In this document: positions 8,838 to 18,741 of the stretch, piece by piece | Layout of the letters: the number at the start of each line of letters is the position of its first letter | How positions within the stretch are numbered: position 1 is the stretch's first letter | Assembly (NCBI GenBank): GCA_000466585.1 | Contig: KE993464.1 | Span: 405,985 to 469,984 of the forward strand | Source: Clostridiales bacterium oral taxon 876 str. F0540 | Lineage (GTDB): Bacteria > Bacillota > Clostridia > Clostridiales > Clostridiaceae | DNA: 64,000 bases | Direction: 5' to 3' | The notes under the pieces: generated by a model | The model's database searches: none | What the model was told of the DNA's origin: nothing | The model's input: the letters and a program-made list of their open reading frames with translations, nothing else | Translations under genes and position numbers: made by a program

Positions 8838-10004
8838 TTGGATTTTAAAAAGATTAAAACTTTACTAACAACAGATTTTTCTTCATTAAGAAATAAAAAC
8901 AAGGCTTCAAAGCCTGTAAAAATAGATTTAAAAGCAAAGCCTAAAAACACTAAAAGTGTTATATCAGTAGATATTGGTGCAGATAAGATAAAATTTGTAC
9001 TGGGAAAATTTGCAAAGGATAAAGTTATTATAGAAAAGGCTTTTATGGTTAATACACCTGAAGGTGCAGTAGGTGATGGAAACCTTTTTAATACAGTGAA
9101 TTTATCAAAAACAATTGAAAATGCACTTACTACAGCAGAGATAAAGATTAAAGATATTAATTGTACAACTAACAGCACTGCTGTTATAAATAGAGAAATA
9201 ATTGTGCCAAAGGCTGCAGAGGATGAGCTTGAAACCTTGGTTAAGTACGAGATTCAGCAGTATCTTCCGATAAATATGGATGATTATATAGTTCAGCATA
9301 ATATTTTAGAAGAAATAAATGAGGATAATTTATCAAAATATAAAGTATTGGTGGTTACATATCCTCATAAAATCGCAAAGCAGTATTATGAACTTTTTAA
9401 CAATTTAAAGCTAAAGCCAAGTGTATTGGATATTTCTTATAATTCTGTTAAAAAGCTTATAGGTGGAATTAGGACTATAAATGATAGTGAATATAGCATA
9501 GAAGAAGCATCAGCTTTTATAGATATGGGAGCTGATACAATAAATGTTAATATATATAAAAACGGACAATTGGATTTTTCAAGAATTATAAAATCAGGCG
9601 GTAGTTTAATAGACAGGGAGCTTTCAAAGGAACTTAAGATAAGCCTTGAAAAGTCAGAGGAAACTAAGAGAGAACTGGCAGATTTAAATTATACTTCTCC
9701 TTCAGAAGGCAGCGAGCAGTATATTGTAAACAATATCGTAAAGCTAGTTGCAGACGAGTGGATTGAGGAATTAAGCAGAATAATTCAATTTTATAGAAAC
9801 AAGAAGGTTGGAAACAATCTAAGCAAGATTTATATTCATGGAGGCTGCGCAAATCTTAAAGGTATTGATGAATACTTAGCTTCCAAGCTTAATCTTGATG
9901 TTGAGAAAATTTCTTCTTTAAGCAATGTTGAGTTCAATAAAGCAGTTGATACAAATGACTTGAAACGATATCTAAATGCCATTGGCGCAATAATTAGACT
10001 TTAG
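8838..10004 (+). CDS. pilM: Type IV pilus assembly protein PilM (actin-like)
   Basis: A 388-residue actin-fold ATPase that forms a cytoplasmic ring and binds the PilN N-terminus. Phosphate-1 motif VISVDIGADKIKFVLGKF lies near residue 45, AFIDMGADTINVNIYKNG marks phosphate-2, and IYIHGGCANLKGIDEYL is the adenosine motif. The likely start is TTG at 8838, correctly spaced from AGAGGTG; a GTG at 8829 overlaps that site. Followed by pilN after 13 bp. Confidence 0.92.
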   Translation: MDFKKIKTLLTTDFSSLRNKNKASKPVKIDLKAKPKNTKSVISVDIGADKIKFVLGKFAKDKVIIEKAFMVNTPEGAVGDGNLFNTVNLSKTIENALTTAEIKIKDINCTTNSTAVINREIIVPKAAEDELETLVKYEIQQYLPINMDDYIVQHNILEEINEDNLSKYKVLVVTYPHKIAKQYYELFNNLKLKPSVLDISYNSVKKLIGGIRTINDSEYSIEEASAFIDMGADTINVNIYKNGQLDFSRIIKSGGSLIDRELSKELKISLEKSEETKRELADLNYTSPSEGSEQYIVNNIVKLVADEWIEELSRIIQFYRNKKVGNNLSKIYIHGGCANLKGIDEYLASKLNLDVEKISSLSNVEFNKAVDTNDLKRYLNAIGAIIRL

Positions 10005-10017
10005 GTTGGTGAAGAAT

Positions 10018-10584
10018 ATGAGAGATTTTAACTTTTTTTCGCCCTATATAGATAAAAGTAAGGAAGCAAAGGATAGAAATTTATATTACGCTATAGGGGC
10101 AGCTATTATAGGTATTATTATCGTAGGTACATTTGCGTGGAACAGCATAAGTATTTTAAAGCTGAATAATGATATTAAAAGCTTAAATGCAGAGCTCTCT
10201 AAACCTGATAAGATAGAGAAATTAAAGCAGGCGGAAGAACTTAATAAGAAGCAAGAGATATTAAATAAATACTATGTAGGTGTAAATGTAATTTTTAATA
10301 CAATAAACAGTAATAATGCTGTAAGCAGTGATTTATTAACTAGTTTGTCTGCTACTTTACCGGGAGGAGTTTCCTTTAAGTCCATGGCAATAGACGGACA
10401 GACAATACAAATTCAAGGAACGGGAAACAGCAGAACTTCTATAGGTGAGCTTGAATATAATTTAAAAAAACTTGGTAAATTTTCAGAGGTTCAGGTAAGC
10501 AGTATAAATGGCGGAGATAAAGATGACTATGCCTTTGCATTAAAATGTACTTTAAAGGATGTTGAGAAAAATGAAAATAAGTAA
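10018..10584 (+). CDS. pilN: Type IV pilus assembly protein PilN
   Basis: A 188-residue bitopic membrane protein. The short cytoplasmic N-terminus (MRDFNFFSPYIDKSKEAK) is the PilM-binding segment. One membrane helix lies at about 23-45, then a coiled coil and a small ferredoxin-like domain. It links cytoplasmic PilM to PilO. ATG 10018 is well spaced from GGTTGGTGA. The 3' end overlaps pilO by 14 bp, implying translational coupling. Confidence 0.9.
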   Translation: MRDFNFFSPYIDKSKEAKDRNLYYAIGAAIIGIIIVGTFAWNSISILKLNNDIKSLNAELSKPDKIEKLKQAEELNKKQEILNKYYVGVNVIFNTINSNNAVSSDLLTSLSATLPGGVSFKSMAIDGQTIQIQGTGNSRTSIGELEYNLKKLGKFSEVQVSSINGGDKDDYAFALKCTLKDVEKNENK

Positions 10585-11815
10585 AAGGGAAAAAATATTA
10601 CTTGGAATTCTCGTAGTATGGTTAATTCTATTTGGATATTTTAAGTATGTATATGCCGGACAAAAGTCTAAACTAGAGAAATTAAGGACTGAAAGAATTA
10701 CACTTCAGGCCAAGCTTGATACAGTTAATGCCCAAATCAATTCCATAAAGAATAAAGAAAGTGATGTTAAGGTATTAAATTCTAAGATTCAAGATAAATC
10801 TAAGCTTTTATACCCAACTATCGCTCAAGAAAAAATAATAATCGAACTTGACAGTCTTATGTCAAAATCGAAGCTAAAGGGAACTATTGGATTCTCAGAT
10901 ATTGCTGTACAAGCTGTTGAAGTGAAAAAGCCGGAAGAGAAGAAAAATGCACAAAGCAGCCTTCAACCTTTAGCAGATCAGTATAACAGCACTTTTAATA
11001 AAAACAGCAATAATGTAAATGTAGCAGAAAATAAAAATAACGGTACTGCGACTGCACCTAAAACTGATGCTAGCGGAAGTACTGTAGAGCAAATGAAGGT
11101 GAATTTAACTTTCTCTGGAAGCTACAGCAATGTTATAGATTTTATTAAGAATATAGAAACTAATTCAAAGAAAATAATAATTGCAAATATAAACTTAAGC
11201 CAGGTAAGTAAAACTGATGTGAGCGGTTCCTGTGAATTGAATTTTTATGCAGTTCCAAAGGTAAGTAATGAAGACGAAGAATATATGAAGTGGAATTATA
11301 GTAATAACTATGGAAAAGCTAATCCTTTTGACGGTGGAAACTCAGTAAGCATAAATACAACAATAGAGCAGGCTAATGCTCCTAAAAAAGAAGTTTATGA
11401 CTTTGTACTGTCAGCAAGAAGCATAAATTCAGATTTACCAACGATTATGCTTGGAAAAGCAGATGATAGTAGTAAGAGCACTTATGTTTATGCTGACAGC
11501 AATGGAAAAGAACCAATTGAAATATATTTTATTCAAAAGGATAATAAGTACTATTATAAATATAAGACAAGCAGGGGAAGCTATCCTATGCAGTATAATG
11601 GAGATGGAATCGAGTTTAAGCCTAAAAATAATGTAATTGCTTTAAAGGTATTTTCTGATAAACGTATTAATGCAGATGATAAAGCTTCTGCTGACGTGAA
11701 AATTATTAATAAAACAGATAAGCTGGTTACTGCAATTGTGAGCGATGATGATAGTTCAAATCCTAGAGTTAATATTTTAGGAGAAGGCAGCGCAGTGGAT
11801 GTAAAGAGAAATTAA
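10571..11815 (+). CDS. pilO: PilO-like alignment protein with a large C-terminal extension
   Basis: A 414-residue bitopic protein. Residues about 1-30 hold the basic start and membrane helix, 35-75 a coiled coil, and about 80-235 a PilO-type domain ending in VSGSCELNFYAVPK. PilO is normally near 200 residues. Here about 175 more residues follow, with a beta-rich pattern and the phrase DKLVTAIVSDDDSSNPRVNI. The extra part could stand in for PilP, which is not otherwise encoded here; that is inference. The PilM-PilN-PilO order supports the PilO call. Confidence 0.82.
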   Translation: MKISKREKILLGILVVWLILFGYFKYVYAGQKSKLEKLRTERITLQAKLDTVNAQINSIKNKESDVKVLNSKIQDKSKLLYPTIAQEKIIIELDSLMSKSKLKGTIGFSDIAVQAVEVKKPEEKKNAQSSLQPLADQYNSTFNKNSNNVNVAENKNNGTATAPKTDASGSTVEQMKVNLTFSGSYSNVIDFIKNIETNSKKIIIANINLSQVSKTDVSGSCELNFYAVPKVSNEDEEYMKWNYSNNYGKANPFDGGNSVSINTTIEQANAPKKEVYDFVLSARSINSDLPTIMLGKADDSSKSTYVYADSNGKEPIEIYFIQKDNKYYYKYKTSRGSYPMQYNGDGIEFKPKNNVIALKVFSDKRINADDKASADVKIINKTDKLVTAIVSDDDSSNPRVNILGEGSAVDVKRN

Positions 11816-11835
11816 ATGATAAGGAGGCAGTGAGG

Positions 11836-12666
11836 ATGAGAAGAAAAAAAATAACAAAAGGATTAACCTTGATAGAAATCCTTATTAGCCTTGCTATCTT
11901 ATCTATAATCCTTATTCCAATATCTAATATGATAGCAGCTTCTGTAAATTTAAATACATCAGGAGAGAGCAAGCAAAAAGCTGTTACAATTTCTCAACAG
12001 ACTATTGAGGAGCTTAAGGCTCTGAATGAGATCAGAACTTCAACTACTTTAGGGAATGGTCTTGTTATTAATACAGCTGATGGAAAAACAGATGAATATA
12101 TCGGAACAAAAAGTTTAGATGATAACTACACTGAGACGGTAAATATAAAACCAAAGCAGGATATGCTTGTTAACAATGGAACATCAAATACGGTTGACTA
12201 TGATTTAACAATATATATCGATGGGGATGATACGAATCTGAAGGCTAGATTTAACAGCCCTTCTGCTGCTCCTTATAATATTGAAGCAGGTAATTTAGCT
12301 GTAGGGAATAATGCTTCAAATATTACAGTATCTATTGGTTCTGGTTCTCCAATAAGCTTTTCAAGAAAAGCAGGCTCAGATGGCAAAGTTAGGGTTCTGT
12401 TTAAAAACACTTTGAATTTAACAGCAAACTTTAACCTAATGGCCTCAAATACTATTCAGAATCCATTATCGATTTACTTTGAAACTGAAGGAAATATAAG
12501 TGTAAACTACTCACTAGAAAACAAAGAGGGAAAAATAAGAAAGTTTATTAATTCTGTTAAGATGGCTTCAACATCCAATACAAGCAGGGTATATGAAATC
12601 GAAGTTATTATTACAAAAGGGAGCAAAGAAATATATAGAAATAAGGCTTATAAGACTATGTATTAG
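11836..12666 (+). CDS. Minor prepilin, PilV-like
   Basis: A 276-residue prepilin with the class III leader KGLTLIEILISLAILSIILI at its start, including the Glu at mature position 5. The remainder is a secreted beta-rich domain without recognisable motifs. ATG 11836 has ideal spacing from AAGGAGG; the GTG at 11830 is too close. Probably part of the pilus priming or tip complex with the next two pseudopilin-like proteins. Confidence 0.8.
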   Translation: MRRKKITKGLTLIEILISLAILSIILIPISNMIAASVNLNTSGESKQKAVTISQQTIEELKALNEIRTSTTLGNGLVINTADGKTDEYIGTKSLDDNYTETVNIKPKQDMLVNNGTSNTVDYDLTIYIDGDDTNLKARFNSPSAAPYNIEAGNLAVGNNASNITVSIGSGSPISFSRKAGSDGKVRVLFKNTLNLTANFNLMASNTIQNPLSIYFETEGNISVNYSLENKEGKIRKFINSVKMASTSNTSRVYEIEVIITKGSKEIYRNKAYKTMY

Positions 12667-12735
12667 CTAGTTTGTATGTTATAATTTAACTAATAGTAAT
12701 TATTAATTATTTGGTTTACAAAAGGAGAGAGGGTT

Positions 12736-15069
12736 GTGAGGAGAAAGAAGAAAGGTGCGTCTTTAATTACTGTGGTTGTAATATTTGCTATATTAATCAC
12801 CTTGGGGACAGCAGCCTTGAGCTTGACAGCCACTGATTATAATTTAAGAATTGGAGAGAGCAAAAGAGTAAAGAATTTATATTATTCAGAATCCGGAGTA
12901 GATGTAACCTATGGTGTTATGGGAAAGGTTGTTGAGAAAGCAATATATGAAGGAAACAGAGCCGTAGATACTTTTATGACAAGTTTAAATGGATCCGGTG
13001 GTATCATTGAATTACAAAGGGAAAACATTAAAAACGGAGAAGCAATCAATGGAGAGAAATATATTGATAATGCTGGAAACATAGATGAAGCAAAAATCAA
13101 GACGGCTCAAAATGAAACTTTTAAGGCTGCTTTTAGAAATTATTTAACATCAGAATATCCTACAGCTGGAAGCAATGTAAGCAGAATTATTTATTGTTTG
13201 GAAAATAATGTTTACTTTAATGATACCGGTGCAGAAGTCAGCGTGAATTTTCAAACTGCTGAAAAACCCAATATAGTAATAGCGGGGGCAAGGAGAAGAG
13301 TTTTTAGCCAGGACGATAAACTTGATTTAAACATTGAGTCTTCCTTTCAGACTTCTGTAACGGCAACAAGTACAGCAAATATGCCTTTTAAGCGTACCAT
13401 TGGTGTTACCTATACTATAAATGTTCCTAATTATAATGATACCTATTATGTTCAGACTGAAAAAAAGAGTATTAATGTAAACCCGTTAATGAAAAGAGCT
13501 ATAGCTATTGATGGAGATTTAACTATTAATGGAAACTTTCAGGTTGATGGGGATATTTTTGTAAAAGGCAGAGAAAGTGGAAACGCAGCTGATAAAGTTT
13601 ATGACAAGTATAAGGGCGGAATTTTAATACAAGGAAATAATGGTGATGACAAAAAGGTTGTTTTTAAAGGAATTATTGCTACAGCAAAAAGCTTTAATGT
13701 AAAAGGTACAAATACAGTAGAGATATTGCCTAGCGATAATTCTACAGATGGAATGGGTAAACTTTATGCAGGTAATGCTTATGTGGGTAAAAGTACACAA
13801 GGTGAAACGGATTCATATAACTCTAACCTAAAAGTGTCTGGACAGGTTTATACAGATAATGATTTGGCACTTAATGCAAGAAATAGTCACATAAATATAG
13901 ATGAATATTATGGTATCAGTGATAGTAGTGACACTCCTGTTTCAGGGAGTGTTAGAGGCAGTTACACAGATGAGAGAATGTCAAGCTGTATAATTGTAAA
14001 TTCTGATGATATTGATACAGGTTCAACTGTTTCAATCAATCGCAAAGCTTATATTATGGGAACAGCTTATATTAAAACAGGTCCCGTGTTTCAGACAGGA
14101 GAGTCTGTATCTGTAAAAGGGAATTATCGAGCTTATGCTAATGAATTAAATAATGCTTCCGGCGAGAATTCTTATTTAAAAGGAGGCAATGTATATTTTG
14201 GCTATTATACCCCTCTACAGCTTGCAGATAAATACAAGAGCCTACAAGATAATTCTACGAAAGATATGATTGTTACGGATAAGAGTAAGTATTTTAACTT
14301 ATATGCAAATGAGAAAGGTATGGGAGTGATAAAGGGGACTGGTATATCCCTTCCAGCCAATACAGCTTCAGAAACAAACACTATAACTATTGGTGCTTAT
14401 GTATCAAAGTCTAATGATGGCAGGTTCTTAACATATCCAGAAAACTATAGTGATGGTATCCATAGAAATCTTATAGATGAAAAAAGAACAAATTATGCAA
14501 GAGAAGTATTTGAAATGGGAAATGATACTGGAAGTTTGCTTCAGAAGTATAAATTAGGAATAGTGGATAAATATGTTTCTAATCAAGTTGATTTTAATAA
14601 TGTTGTTAATTATATAGAGCCAACCAAGCATGAGGTTATTATCAATAATGATCCAAGTAAAACAATAATTATTTACGGGAAAAATACTGCTCCTGTTGAT
14701 AATAGCACTACCATATCAGTTAATGCTACATCGGGAAAAGCCAGCGGAATTATTGTAACTAAAGGAAATGTTATTATAAAAGGTGAAGCGACTTATACAG
14801 GCTCAATAATAGCAGCTGGGGATGTTACTTCGGAAAATGATGGAGCTTTAAAGAAGATAAAATATGATATGAACTATGTATACAGGCTCATAGCGCGTAA
14901 TTATGAAAAATTTAAAAATAACAGCGGCCAATATATTTTTGATTCATCTATTCAGGAGCCTAAAGTGATTGAAATCAACGATGAGGTATCCATTGGCGGA
15001 AATGATACAGCGCACAATAATATATCTGATAAAATTATTGCAAAAAGCCGCTGGAGGATAGTAAAATAA
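12736..15069 (+). CDS. Large PilX-like prepilin with bactofilin-like beta repeats
   Basis: A 777-residue protein starting with GTG after AAAGGAGAGAGG. The N-terminus RRKKKGASLITVVVIFAILI resembles PilX-type prepilins, which lack the Glu at position 5 and follow a KKG leader. Much of the rest is rich in short beta repeats of the type IDGDLTINGNFQVDGDIFVKG, reminiscent of bactofilin or right-handed beta-helix folds, and a second such stretch lies near the C-terminus. It is much longer than Gram-negative PilX (about 200). Likely a minor tip-complex component; the fold call is inference. Confidence 0.72.
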   Translation: MRRKKKGASLITVVVIFAILITLGTAALSLTATDYNLRIGESKRVKNLYYSESGVDVTYGVMGKVVEKAIYEGNRAVDTFMTSLNGSGGIIELQRENIKNGEAINGEKYIDNAGNIDEAKIKTAQNETFKAAFRNYLTSEYPTAGSNVSRIIYCLENNVYFNDTGAEVSVNFQTAEKPNIVIAGARRRVFSQDDKLDLNIESSFQTSVTATSTANMPFKRTIGVTYTINVPNYNDTYYVQTEKKSINVNPLMKRAIAIDGDLTINGNFQVDGDIFVKGRESGNAADKVYDKYKGGILIQGNNGDDKKVVFKGIIATAKSFNVKGTNTVEILPSDNSTDGMGKLYAGNAYVGKSTQGETDSYNSNLKVSGQVYTDNDLALNARNSHINIDEYYGISDSSDTPVSGSVRGSYTDERMSSCIIVNSDDIDTGSTVSINRKAYIMGTAYIKTGPVFQTGESVSVKGNYRAYANELNNASGENSYLKGGNVYFGYYTPLQLADKYKSLQDNSTKDMIVTDKSKYFNLYANEKGMGVIKGTGISLPANTASETNTITIGAYVSKSNDGRFLTYPENYSDGIHRNLIDEKRTNYAREVFEMGNDTGSLLQKYKLGIVDKYVSNQVDFNNVVNYIEPTKHEVIINNDPSKTIIIYGKNTAPVDNSTTISVNATSGKASGIIVTKGNVIIKGEATYTGSIIAAGDVTSENDGALKKIKYDMNYVYRLIARNYEKFKNNSGQYIFDSSIQEPKVIEINDEVSIGGNDTAHNNISDKIIAKSRWRIVK

Positions 15070-15087
15070 TAGTTAAGAGGTGAGTCA

Positions 15088-15627
15088 ATGAAGGGTGATA
15101 AAAAGGGTTTTACAATAATTGAATTAATTATTTCCCTGGGAATTTTGGCCATTGTATTATCATTGGTATTCACCTTCTTTATGTCGAATCAAAGAAGTAT
15201 GAGTAAAATTGAAGTTAAGTCAAGCCTTCAGCAGGAGGCTCAGATAGTTTTAGATTATATTAGTAAGAGCGGAATGCAAGCGGGTAAAATAACTTCTATA
15301 AATGGAATAAGTGATAGTAATCTTATAAATAAGAATACATCAAATGCCTCTATTGACAGCATAGTATTTGAGGCTTATGACGGAAATAATTATAGTTTTA
15401 CACTTAATAACACTACTCACGAACTTCACTATTCTGGTTCTGGTGTAAGCGATAAAGTTATAGGGAGATATGTTAAAAGTATTACATTGAGCATAATAAA
15501 TGGTACAAGCTCTACATATTATAACAATTGCTCAGCTGTAAAAGTGAAGGTAGCTTTCAATAAAAATAATGATTCGTCTGATTATGAAGTGGCTACAAAT
15601 GTGTACTTTAGGAATAAATCTAATTGA
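15088..15627 (+). CDS. Minor prepilin, PilW-like
   Basis: A 179-residue prepilin with KKGFTIIELIISLGILAIV as the leader and membrane helix; Glu occupies mature position 5. The continuation (SSLQQEAQIVLDYISKSGM) is typical of PilW/PilJ-class minor pilins. It is preceded by AAGAGGTGAG and lies 18 bp after the PilX-like gene. Probably a component of the priming complex. Confidence 0.82.
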   Translation: MKGDKKGFTIIELIISLGILAIVLSLVFTFFMSNQRSMSKIEVKSSLQQEAQIVLDYISKSGMQAGKITSINGISDSNLINKNTSNASIDSIVFEAYDGNNYSFTLNNTTHELHYSGSGVSDKVIGRYVKSITLSIINGTSSTYYNNCSAVKVKVAFNKNNDSSDYEVATNVYFRNKSN

Positions 15628-15645
15628 TAAAAAAGGGGGGGGAAC

Positions 15646-18642
15646 ATGAGAAAAAATCTAAAGAGAACTTCTATAATTGCATTGGCTGTTATGCTTGTTG
15701 CTCAGCTCGTTGTGTTAAATATTAATACACATGCGGCCACAGCAATTGACAATTATTTAATGCTTAATCATAATGCTGTAAATTCAAAAGGGGAAGCTGG
15801 TACTAATATTAATGCAAAAGTATCAGAAGAAGTTACTTTAAATTATTCTGTTAATTCTAGTGATATAGCCCTGACAGCTGTGAATCAAACTCCAAAGCAG
15901 AAAGAAATTGTGCTTGTCATTGATACATCAGGGAGTATGACAACAAAAGATATGGAAAATTATCAGAGAAGAATAGATGTTGCTGTAGATGCTGCAAAAA
16001 GTTTTGTGGATAAGTTTGCAAATACAAGTAATGTGAAAATAGGTGTTGTAAATTATTCTAGTAAAGCCTATAAGGTTTCAGACATAACTAATTCTTTTTC
16101 AGATGTAAAAACTAAAATTGAAGGGCTTAGGTCCAAGGCTTCAGGATCAACTAATATAGGGGATGGATTACGAACTGCCTACTATATGCTTCAGAAGTTC
16201 GACGATTCAACATCAAAGTATGTTGTATTGTTGACAGATGGACAGCCCAATACTTTTAGTTATACAGGAAGTTCTTTGAATAATTATACTTATTTTACTG
16301 CAGAATCAGGCCAATATAGTGTAGCATCTCTTGATGATTCTGACTCCCAAGGCTTAGGTTTAGGCTATGCTAACACCATAGGTGACATGATTAGTAAAAC
16401 AAGCATAAATGGTTTTATGATAGGCTTTACTGCAGACATCAATAAAAATAAACTGGATACTATAGCGCAACATGCCAAAGCACAATCTTTAACTGCAAGA
16501 AATTCAAGTGGTTTAAATTCAGTTTATGATAAAATAGCAGATCAGATAAAAAATGAGATAATTGTTGATAATGTAAGCTTTGAAGAGACATTCCCTTCAA
16601 ATGTTAATATCGTAAAAGTTCCTGATGGATTCACAAGAAATGGCCAAATAGTTACAGGTGCATTAAAAAATATAAAATATACAATTGTAGATGGAAAATA
16701 TAAAATTGTAGAACCATTAAACTTCGCAATTACAGTCAGTTTTAATACTTCTCAAACCTACAATTTAGATTCAGCAAAACTTAAATATAGGGACTTTGCT
16801 CTGCAATCAGGGGAAAAGACATTTAATGCCGTATCTGTAAATGTTACACCAAGTGTTCCAAGAACAACCCAGGCTCCAGTTGAGCTAACAAGACAGGTGG
16901 ATAAGAGTAGTTATAAAATACAAAATGGTACAACTGAGGATATAGTAGTAAACTATACAATTAATCCTAAACCTATAGACTTCTATAGCATAGCTCCTGA
17001 AGATTACTTTAAGGAAAAATATATTGTTGTTGTTGCAGATAACTCTGGAAGTATGGGGGATGCAATAAACGGTAAAGCTAAATTAGATATCTTGAAAGGT
17101 ACTTTGGTAGCTTCTGATAATAGCGGATTTATCAATAAATTCCAAGGAAATACAAATGTAAATATAGCTTTAGTTGCTTATAGCGATTATGCTAAGCTTG
17201 GAAATAACTTAAGTTCAAATTCTGACACTAAGATTAAGAACAGCAAGGGTGAGATTCAAGATTTTGCTGATATGTCAGATGATAATCAGGTAAAGGCTTT
17301 AAAAAGTCAAATCAATGTAATGACAGCCAGAGGGTCTACAAACCTAGGAGATGGATTAAGGAGAGCTTATTATCTGCTTAGCAAAGTTGACAGTAATGCT
17401 AAAAAATATGTTATTTTAATGACAGATGGGGTGCCTACTGCTTTTACTTATGATAACATAAGCTATAACTATGGAAACAATGGAGTATTTGTTGATGGAG
17501 ATAGTGACGTAACTGGTGGGTTTTCTAGTTTTAATAATGTAACACTAAACTATAAAGATGGTGAAGCAGTGAACTATGCTTATAACTATGGTGATAATGA
17601 TAGTGGAGGTTATGCTTTAAGTTATAGTAAGAGCACAGCGAAAATGCTTTCTGATGCATCTATGGGGTCTTTTATAATTGGCTTTAGTAATGGAATAAAT
17701 GCAAATAAGCTAAGTCAAATTGCTTCAAGCGCAACTGGAAAGTACAAAGAAGCAATGAATGCTTCAGATCTTAACAGTGTTTATAATGAAATAGCAGGTG
17801 AAATTTCAAAGGATCTTCCAATAGGTAATCTAACTTTTTCGGCTACACTTCCAACTGGTGTTAACTTTAAGAATATTACTGCAGCAGATGGAACCGTCAT
17901 ATCCGGGTTTACTGCTGGAAGCAGTAATAATGGTCAGGTTGTTACCGGATCAATGGACAAGATAGGAAATATAAGTTATAGATTAAATGATGCTAAAACT
18001 TATTTTGAGGCTCAGCCAATAAGCTTTAAACTAGTACTTAATGGAAGTTTAGCTGGAGATTATAATCTGCTTAAAAGTTCAACTTTTGTAAAATATATTG
18101 ATTTGAATAAGTCTGAAACAACGCTTTATTCAAGTAATGATATTAGTTTTACAATTACTAACAATCCTTCAGTTGTATTGAAACATGGTTTGTTTGTGGA
18201 TAACAATGATGATGTAAATAACAGTTTTAGAGAGAGCGGTGGTATTGCGGCACCTCTTAGTGTAGTAAATGGTACAAGATATAATGCTGCTTTATTGGTT
18301 CAGTCAACTTCTAACAATACAAATGTAAATGTCACTATTGGAAAGAGAGATATTAATACAATCAAAGACACAAGTGATGTGGTTGTCAGGGTATACAAGC
18401 TAAATAGTGATGGAAAAACCTATGATAAGACCAAAGCTATAACAAATGCGGCTTCTTCCTCAATAAGTGATGGTATAGTTACAATTAATATCAATTTAGC
18501 TGAGACAGGTAATTATCTAGTGACATACAGCTTTTATATGAAAGCGCCAGATAATGTAACTGTTTTAAGCAATAGTGCTAAAATTGATCAGATTGATAAA
18601 CCTCTAGATATGAAATTAGAAGCTCTTCCAGAGATGTATTAA
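15646..18642 (+). CDS. Secreted protein with two vWA domains, candidate pilus tip adhesin
   Basis: A 998-residue protein with a Sec signal peptide (about 1-30, ending NTHAA). Two von Willebrand A domains carry intact MIDAS motifs: VLVIDTSGSM (D93) and VVVADNSGSM (D near 465). Each is followed by a beta domain, and the two halves look like a duplication. There is no LPXTG or other anchor, so retention may depend on the minor pilins. It sits inside the pilus operon, 18 bp after the PilW-like gene. Tip-located vWA proteins are known in other pili; the adhesin role here is inferred. Confidence 0.8.
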   Translation: MRKNLKRTSIIALAVMLVAQLVVLNINTHAATAIDNYLMLNHNAVNSKGEAGTNINAKVSEEVTLNYSVNSSDIALTAVNQTPKQKEIVLVIDTSGSMTTKDMENYQRRIDVAVDAAKSFVDKFANTSNVKIGVVNYSSKAYKVSDITNSFSDVKTKIEGLRSKASGSTNIGDGLRTAYYMLQKFDDSTSKYVVLLTDGQPNTFSYTGSSLNNYTYFTAESGQYSVASLDDSDSQGLGLGYANTIGDMISKTSINGFMIGFTADINKNKLDTIAQHAKAQSLTARNSSGLNSVYDKIADQIKNEIIVDNVSFEETFPSNVNIVKVPDGFTRNGQIVTGALKNIKYTIVDGKYKIVEPLNFAITVSFNTSQTYNLDSAKLKYRDFALQSGEKTFNAVSVNVTPSVPRTTQAPVELTRQVDKSSYKIQNGTTEDIVVNYTINPKPIDFYSIAPEDYFKEKYIVVVADNSGSMGDAINGKAKLDILKGTLVASDNSGFINKFQGNTNVNIALVAYSDYAKLGNNLSSNSDTKIKNSKGEIQDFADMSDDNQVKALKSQINVMTARGSTNLGDGLRRAYYLLSKVDSNAKKYVILMTDGVPTAFTYDNISYNYGNNGVFVDGDSDVTGGFSSFNNVTLNYKDGEAVNYAYNYGDNDSGGYALSYSKSTAKMLSDASMGSFIIGFSNGINANKLSQIASSATGKYKEAMNASDLNSVYNEIAGEISKDLPIGNLTFSATLPTGVNFKNITAADGTVISGFTAGSSNNGQVVTGSMDKIGNISYRLNDAKTYFEAQPISFKLVLNGSLAGDYNLLKSSTFVKYIDLNKSETTLYSSNDISFTITNNPSVVLKHGLFVDNNDDVNNSFRESGGIAAPLSVVNGTRYNAALLVQSTSNNTNVNVTIGKRDINTIKDTSDVVVRVYKLNSDGKTYDKTKAITNAASSSISDGIVTININLAETGNYLVTYSFYMKAPDNVTVLSNSAKIDQIDKPLDMKLEALPEMY

Positions 18643-18645
18643 ACT

Positions 18646-18684
18646 ATTTTACCCTTGCACTTAAGTGTAAGGGTAAAATTTTGT
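18646..18684 (+). terminator. Terminator after the vWA gene
   Basis: Fifteen-bp stem (18646-18660 with 18665-18679, one G-T pair), loop TTAA, then TTTTG. It separates the structural pilus genes from the peptidase gene. Confidence 0.85.
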
Positions 18685-18741
18685 TTATTGATGTTTTATT
18701 TAATTTATTTGGTCAAAAATAAAATTATAAAATAGAAATGG

